Shown here: positions 57,581 to 64,000 of the stretch, in pieces
How the letters are laid out: each line of letters starts with the position of its first letter
Numbering within the stretch: the stretch's first letter is position 1
Assembly: GCF_028858725.1 (NCBI RefSeq)
Contig: NC_084769.1
Location: forward strand, 811,001-875,000
Length of the DNA: 64,000 nt
DNA from: Colius striatus
Taxonomy: Eukaryota; Chordata; Aves; Coliiformes; Coliidae
Reading direction: 5' to 3'
Position numbers and translations under genes: made by a program
The notes under the pieces: model-generated
The model's database searches: none
Seen by the model: only the letters and a program-made list of their open reading frames with translations
What the model was told of the DNA's origin: nothing

Positions 57581-57627
57581 ACAGGACCCCCATGACTGGG
57601 TTGCAGCAGCTGAGAAAAAACATGTAG

Positions 57628-58075
57628 CATCAGAGTCATTCTGGTTCGAAAAGACCTTTATGTCCAACCACTAACCTAACAGTGCCAAGCCCATCACTAA
57701 CCCACGTCCCTCAGCACCCCTGCTACACAGCTTTGCAATATCTCCAAGGACGGGGACTCCCCCACCTCCTGGGGCAGTCCATTCCAATGCTTAATAACCC
57801 TCTCAGGGAAAAAGTTCTTAATCTCCAATCTGAACCTCCCCTGGTGCAACTTGAGGCCGTTTCCTCCTGTCATTCATTACTGGAGAGATCAATTCCCACC
57901 TCATTACAGCCTGCTGTCAGGGAGTTTTAGTGATCATGTCCCCTTTCAGCCTCCTCTTCTCCTGGTTAAATATCCCCATCTCGGGGAGTCAGTGCCACCC
58001 CAGCTCTGCCAGGAGCTGTGCTGCCAAGACCTGTCACCAGCGGGCAGTGTCCTGTCCTGGGGACACGATTCCCTC
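57628..58075 (-). repeat. CR1-type LINE, about 450 bp, antisense strand
   Basis: GTCATTCTGGTTCGAAAAGA, CCATTCCAATGCTTAATAAC, CCTCCCCTGGTGCAACTTGA and AAATATCCCCATCTCGGGGA in the order of a reversed CR1 tail. Confidence 0.88.
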
Positions 58076-58924
58076 CGTTAGTGAGCACTGCAGTTTGGGC
58101 ACCGGACAGTGTTGCACAGCCAGCTTGGCGTAAGTGGCACCTACACAGTCAGGTTAAAGAGCTGGCACAGCAGTTGTAGTGTGTGGGCAGCTGTCATGAA
58201 AACTCAGGACGCGGGCACTGAAGAGAAAGAAGGAAAAGCCTGAGCTAGTCAATATTGCACAGCTCTCTTCAACTCTGGTATTAACAAATGTAAAAGCAAT
58301 GCATGGGATCCCAAAGCAGAAAGCAGATCTTTTTTAAATAGAGGGCTCCAAGCCACTGCCATGCACACAAATACTGAGAGGAAAAGAACCGAGTGGAAGA
58401 AAGTTATGTTAATGTTCATACTTTCAAAAACCAGTAATTTTAACCCCCACCATAACGTTTCTATTGTGAGAGGGAAAAGGAAAGAAACGTCAGTTCTGTT
58501 GTTTTTCTAAGGCTTTTCTTTGTAGAGCAAACTCCCCTCAGACGTGGCAGGCAGTTGTAATTTCAGCAGGACCCGCCTGCGTGGATGGTGCTCGCTTAAG
58601 GACCTTCTGTGAGGGAGTGAGGGATAAGGTTGCAAAAGGACCCTTAAAAGGGAAGGAAAATGAGTAGCTGTTTGAGAGTGAGGAAGTGAAGATTAAACTT
58701 AAATAGTACCTTCAGTTTACAAATAAAAGTTTGAGGTAAACCACAGACTGTGGGTTCATTCAGCACGCTGCACTGTCCTTTCATTTCTGTTATGGTTGCT
58801 TCTGTTGCCACTCCTGACCATGCTGCCCAGCACTGGCAGCGCCGAGGATCCAGCTCCAGCACGCTGTCCTGGCAAGGTCGGGGTCCCTGAGGGCTGTGTG
58901 TGGGGCACTGGGGCTGTGTGCACC

Positions 58925-59282
58925 CCCCAGGAGCCAGCCTGGGGCACACCAGGGAGACACAAGCCCCTCAGGAGCCAGCCTGGGGCATACCAGGGAGCCA
59001 CAAGCCCCCCAGGAGCCAGCCTGGTTCATACCAGGGAGCCACAAGCCCCCAGGAGCCAGCCGTTCATAACAGGGAGCCACAAGCCCCCCAGGAGCCAGCC
59101 TGGTTCATACCAGGGAGCCACAAGCCCCCAGGAGCCAGCCTGGTTCATACCAGGGAGCCACAAGCCCCCAGGAGCCAGCTGTTCATAACAGGGAGCCACA
59201 AGCCCCCCAGGAGCCAGCCTGGTTCATACCAGGGAGCCACAAGCCCCCCAGGAGCCAGCCAGGGCACACCAAGCCCCTCAGG
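58925..59282. repeat. 38-42-bp minisatellite, about 9 copies
   Basis: Units built from CAGGAGCCAGCCTGGTTCAT and ACCAGGGAGCCACAAGCCCC. Two copies share a 3-bp shorter form (CCGTTCATAACAGGG / CTGTTCATAACAGGG), suggesting higher-order duplication. Confidence 0.95.
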
Positions 59283-61417
59283 ACTGCAGTCCCCAGCAGC
59301 TGTGTGAAGCACGATGCAAAGGCTATCAGCCTCCTTCCTAATGTCTGGGCACAGCACTGGCGAGGCCCAGCCCCATGCCAGGTGGGAAGAGAGACCCACG
59401 ATGTTCCTCTGAGCTTTGGCGTCTCGCTTAGGAGTTATGACAAAGTGGTTGCTGTTTTGGTATGGTCAGGCATTCCCTCTGCTAACTCTGTGCTTTGGCT
59501 CTCCTCGCTGGCAAGTGTAAATGTTCCAGATAGTTGAACAGATTCCGTGACACAAGACAGCTGCTTTTACAGGGAGGAATTAATTGAATCAAGGCTACTC
59601 CATCATTAAAACAATCTGAAGTGTCAGATGGGGAAGCACAGAAGCAAGCTAGCTCGGGGATGAAAACCCAACATTTTCTTTTCCAGCCAGAAGCATCCCA
59701 GAAGATGAGATAACACTGTAATAACAACTCACGCTGGGGCTCTGTACAACACTTCAGTGATGTGAAAAAACACATTGTCCAGAGAGATGTCGAGAAGGAA
59801 TGATCCCTTACTAAAGCCTGGCTGGCTGGAGGAATGGTGTTTCTGCTCTAGAGCATGAGAGGCTGTGCAGGGTTGAAGACAACACAGTGGTCCACAAAGG
59901 GCAAGATTAGCGACGTGTGGCTGAGGCTGCCATGCAGAATACAAGGGCATTTTGGGCTGAAAAGAGCAGAAAATAGTGCAAATGCGTAGCACAGAAAGCC
60001 ATCAGGCTCTTCTCTTGCCACAAGGCAGAGCCTGCTATATCTTAATTACCTGGTCACTTAATTACTTCCCCTTCGTAGTGCACTGCTGTGCTCAATTCTT
60101 GGGCAGCCGACAGGGATGCAGACACAGGCACAGCATTAAGCAAATCATGGTGAAAACATAATTTGTTTAAAGACCCTGCTCAGTGTGAGGAAGGGACGGC
60201 AGCAAAGGACACAAGTTTATGTGTGAATGCAAAGGGAAGATCTAACAATTAAAGGTCTCATTCAGAAATTGGTGTATGGGTTGGGATGTGTATTAAATTC
60301 AACCTGCCAACAGAGCAAAGGGGATGTTGGAATAGATAAATACATGTTTAACTTGTTGTAACCAGGACAGCTTTTGTTGCTGCTGTTGCAGCCGTACACA
60401 CGGCCACGTTCCGCTTTCTGCAGCCTGGCTTCGCCTTCAGGCAGAACCTGGCAAAGGACCCTTGATACAGGCTGGGAAACCCTGATGGCAAAATGAGCAA
60501 GCAGGGGAGAAGCGAGCACTGAGAACACCTGCATGGGCTCGTGCAGGTCAGCAGCCTGGGATGCCCCACACACTGCAGGCGTTGGGGTGTCTGTCATACC
60601 GAGGTGGTGAAGATGCTGCCGGGTCTGTTTTCGTCCAGCTGGGACAGTCTGGGGCTGTGGCAGCACTCAGGAGAAGCTTCTGCCCACAAAGCGCTGGTCT
60701 CAGCTGCCACATTCCTGGCAAGGTACTTGGCTACTCACAGGCAGGGCCGTGCCCAGGTGGCACTTCCAGAGCTGTGGGAGCTTTTCTGCAGGTCCCGGGG
60801 CAGGTCCTGCCCCTCTCTGTCCCAAGACCCTGGGCTGCTCACGTGTTTACAGCTGTCTGAGTGTGCTGGCTCTTTCCATCTGGTTCACATCATATCTTTG
60901 TACACGTTCCCAGCTATGAAATCATGATTTTGCTCCTGAAATACAATCATACCTATCAAATGTGGATGTACTACTAGAGCCATAGAGAATTATTTGTGAA
61001 TGATTTGTTCCTTCAGATATGAAGTTCCATAAGATATTGTGTAGAGAGTGATACGACAGGTCTCTGTGTGTCCTCTCCCAGGTCCTACTGGCTTTTGAAT
61101 CTGCTAATTAATTGACTTTTGTAGAAGTGGTGTATCTGAGGTCATTCAGTACCCAAGTCAGGGAAAGGAGGCCCCAGCTTGGCCCCCTCACTGAAGGGAG
61201 AATGCTGAGCTGCTACATTCAATGGCAGCAAATCCACACCATCAGGCTGTGAGAGGAGCTCAGCTGCAGGATGCGCTTTGCCAGCCCCACAACCACTCGT
61301 GCGATCACTTTCTGGTGTCTCACTTAATAATGCAAATAATTCCAAACAAAACCTAAAGTCTTCCTGTCAGGTGTTTGTTACTGCTGGCACTGGGGTTGTA
61401 CTTACACCAGCACTGCA

Positions 61418-61735
61418 GAATCACAGAGTCACAGAACCTCAAGGGCTGGGGGGGACCTGCAAAGCTCACCCAGTGCAACCCCCTGCCAGAGCAGGACCAT
61501 CTAGAGCAGGGCACACAGGGACTCACCCAGCTGGGTTGGAATGTCTCCAGAGAAGGAGACTCCACAGCCCATCTGGGCAGCCCCTGCCAGTGCTCCCTCA
61601 CCTCAACAGGGAAAAAGATTGTCCTTGTGTTTCTTTGGAACCTCTTCTGTTGCAGCTTGTCCCTGTTGCCCCTTGTCCTATCACTGGCCATCCCTGAGCA
61701 CAGCCTGGCTCCATCCTCCTCACACTCCATCCCGA
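61418..61735 (-). repeat. CR1 LINE 3' tail, antisense strand
   Basis: CAGAATCACAGAGTCACAGA, CCAGTGCAACCCCCTGCCAG, CTAGAGCAGGGCACACAGGG and CCTTGTCCTATCACTGGCCA; same subfamily as 16244. Confidence 0.92.
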
Positions 61736-64000
61736 GCCCCTCGGGTGCTGTGGCACGTGGTTGCCCCCACAGGCAGCATTGCAGGTGCTGGAAGCCACAA
61801 CCTCTCAAGTTCTACAAGTGAGCCCTGCAGTGAGGGGCAGAGTGGATTAGCTGTGCTGCAGAAACAAACACCCGCCGGCTGCTCAGCCCGGAGCCTGCTC
61901 CTCAGGGCGACCCACAGCTTTCCATCACACCGCCTCACAGATAGGAGTTGTTAATGTAATGAGGTAGTAGGTGTGTGCACTGTATAAACACAGATGTGTC
62001 CTACAGCACGTTGGCATATCACAGACGAGCCTCAACACTGTAATTAAGACGGAGTTCTCATGTAGCTGTCAGAGAGAGGAGTTTCACCTTCTCTGAGCAT
62101 TTCGTGAGCAGTCTGTGAGTTACTGACTGTGCCCTCAGCGGAGGGACGTCTGTCTGATTTCTCTTACGACAGAAATTCAGTCAGTAAAAACTTGGGAAAC
62201 GGTGAATTAAGAATCCTCAGGTGGTTCATCTGTACTGCCAGGGGATTTGGTGGTCTTGAAGTCTCCACACATATCAACTATGCAGTCAGACCAGAATGGA
62301 AACGTTGGCGCTGGTCGTGTTCCACAGGCCAGGCACAAAGCTGCGGATGTAGAAAACCAGGAACCGTCAGGCAGCTGCGTGTCGGATGCCTAAAAATCTA
62401 AAGATTAAGAAACTAAAGTTGAAGTTTCTATTTTAAAGGTTTCTGGGTTTTTAAGCTGACCTCACTGGTTATTCTGGGGGCAGGGTGGCTTTCGATGCAC
62501 GATGGCAGCAAAGCGGCTGTTTGCACAAAGTATGACTGAGAGCAGCTCTCCCCCAAACAGAGCTGGTTATGTAACAAAAGACTAGAAGAGCATTTGTGTT
62601 TGGGTTTGGTTTTGTCACACGCAGTGGCCCAGATTCCCCACATCCCCATGCAGCGCGGTGCGGTCAGGAGCGCCTTTGCCGGGACCCACGGTGTGACTCG
62701 CTGGTTTGCACAGGGGTCATGTTTTGCTAATAGGTGTCTTGTAAAAGCAGACAGCACGTGAAAGAGGATGGTTGAAACCTGACCCAGCGATGTTTTTAAA
62801 TCTCAAATTATGCATAAAGTATGCATTAAATTAATTAGGGAATTCATTAAGAAGAGGAGAGTAAAGGAACTAGTTAGCAGCGTGCAACATTTAGTAATGT
62901 AAGCCATTTTCTATAATTGTTATATATAATTTGTCTCATAACATTATCCTTTGATAAATTATTGCAGCATAATATGATGTATGTAGCTTATTAACAGTTT
63001 CATTAATTACTATTAGAGCAAAGACACTCTGAAATCTGGTACACATAGGAACAAATGTTGAAGCAGATGGTTGAAATCAGTGGAACGCAATCGGTTGCTG
63101 AACCCTTTTACCTAATTACATTATTACATCAAAATAGTTAAACTGAATTTGTCAAGTTGTCGGCAAAGCGTGGGGCTGTCGGGAGCTGCTGTCGCGGCGC
63201 AGGGTCACCCCCAGCCCCTGCTCCCTGCACAGGGACCCCCGGACAGCCCCGTGCCCTGCACACAGCCCGCGGCAGAGCTCAGCGCTGTCCCCAGGGGGCA
63301 CGGGGCAGCGCTGGGTGGGCAGCTGCGGCGGGCTGGGTTGATGGGGTCAGGGATGCAGCGGGGTTGAGTTTGGGGATAGAGAAGCATGGCTGCCAGAGAC
63401 AGGCAGCGATGACCCATGGGCTGCTTGTGCTCTGCATTTCCCTCCAAACGAAACCAGCCTCAGGGTGGTGCTGAGCAGGGTACCCCCAGCCCTGCTGGTT
63501 GGGAGGCTGCCGAGCAGGGAGTCCCCAGCCCTGCTGGCAAGGTGGCTGCTGAGCAGGGAGTCCTGGTCCCCACTGGTGGGGTGGCTGCGAGGGGGAGGTC
63601 CCAGCCCTGCCAGCAGACAGCCCCTGGCTGTTTGCTCCAGGCAGCTGCTCCTTTTTCATGCGGGGATGGTGGCCCCAGCATGAATGCATTAGCAGGAGAG
63701 TTCAACCTTTCATTCCCAGCCTGATTAATGCATGGACAGATCCGGATTTCTGTAAATATATACTTCTGCATGTGCTCAGCTCTTGGGGCAGGGGCATCAC
63801 AGCCTGCTCAAAACAATGATTTAATATTTGAGATGCTTGACAGCTCACCTCTGCTGTGCACTATTTTCTCTGTCTCCTGGCTGAAAGGCTAAAGCCGTTA
63901 ATAAAGATCTCAGAGGCGCTGGGTCTGTGGAAGCAGCTGGAGGTGTGCACTCATGGACACCTTTGTTTGCCGGCGACAGTGGACGTTAGCGCCAGAGGCG

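Larger units (their letters stand above)
57581..64000. other. Intergenic upstream of GALNT5
   Basis: No gene recognised on either strand. Contains CR1 copies at 57628-58075 and 61418-61735, a 38-42-bp minisatellite at 58925-59282, and an AT-rich block at 62780-63150. Sequence near 63.2-63.7 kb is GC-rich with short imperfect repeats of CCCAGCCCTGCTGG type. Confidence 0.6.

Noticed and set aside
61278-61821. Plus-strand frames of about 140 residues near 61.4 kb, similar to frames at 16.3 and 24 kb
   Set aside because: They resemble each other because all three are CR1 tails; not protein-coding genes.

Overview
The window is a piece of avian nuclear genome. The evidence is four multi-exon vertebrate genes with canonical splice sites, a dozen CR1 (chicken repeat 1) LINE tails as the only recognisable interspersed repeats, short introns and many GC-rich minisatellites. 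Species cannot be told from the sequence alone. Gene order is ACVR1C (+), CYTIP (+), ERMN (+), GALNT5 (-). This is the same neighbour set as human 2q24.1, so it is a conserved syntenic block.

Layout: 1-6.5 kb is intronic sequence of ACVR1C (exons 1-2 lie upstream of the window). 6.5-12.0 kb holds ACVR1C exons 3-9, encoding the transmembrane segment, GS box and kinase of activin receptor-like kinase 7, then the 3' UTR. 12.0-20.5 kb is intergenic with one long CR1. 20.5-29.6 kb is the complete CYTIP gene (8 coding exons, 351 residues predicted; the first three exons are 114, 50 and 55 bp). 29.6-35.0 kb is intergenic. 35.0-39.0 kb is ERMN (4 coding exons, about 272 residues); its last intron carries three different tandem arrays. 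39-43.2 kb lies between the convergent ERMN and GALNT5. 43.2-56.5 kb is the complete GALNT5 on the minus strand (10 coding exons, 916 residues predicted), with a GC-rich CpG-island promoter to about 57.6 kb. 57.6-64 kb is non-coding, with a CR1, a 40-bp minisatellite, a second CR1 and an AT-rich block.

The genes are unrelated in function: a TGF-beta family receptor kinase, a PDZ scaffold of leukocytes, an oligodendrocyte cytoskeletal protein and a mucin-type O-glycosyltransferase. I see no operon-like or defence-type system and no CRISPR, tRNA or rRNA. The most interesting observations concern splicing and tandem repeats: a 35-bp tandem triplication that copies the GALNT5 exon 1 splice donor into its intron, a GC-AG intron in ACVR1C, a CR1 element forming the polypyrimidine tract of ACVR1C exon 3, and in-frame repeat expansions in GALNT5 and CYTIP. 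All exon coordinates were read by hand from splice consensus plus remembered family similarity; no alignment was run.
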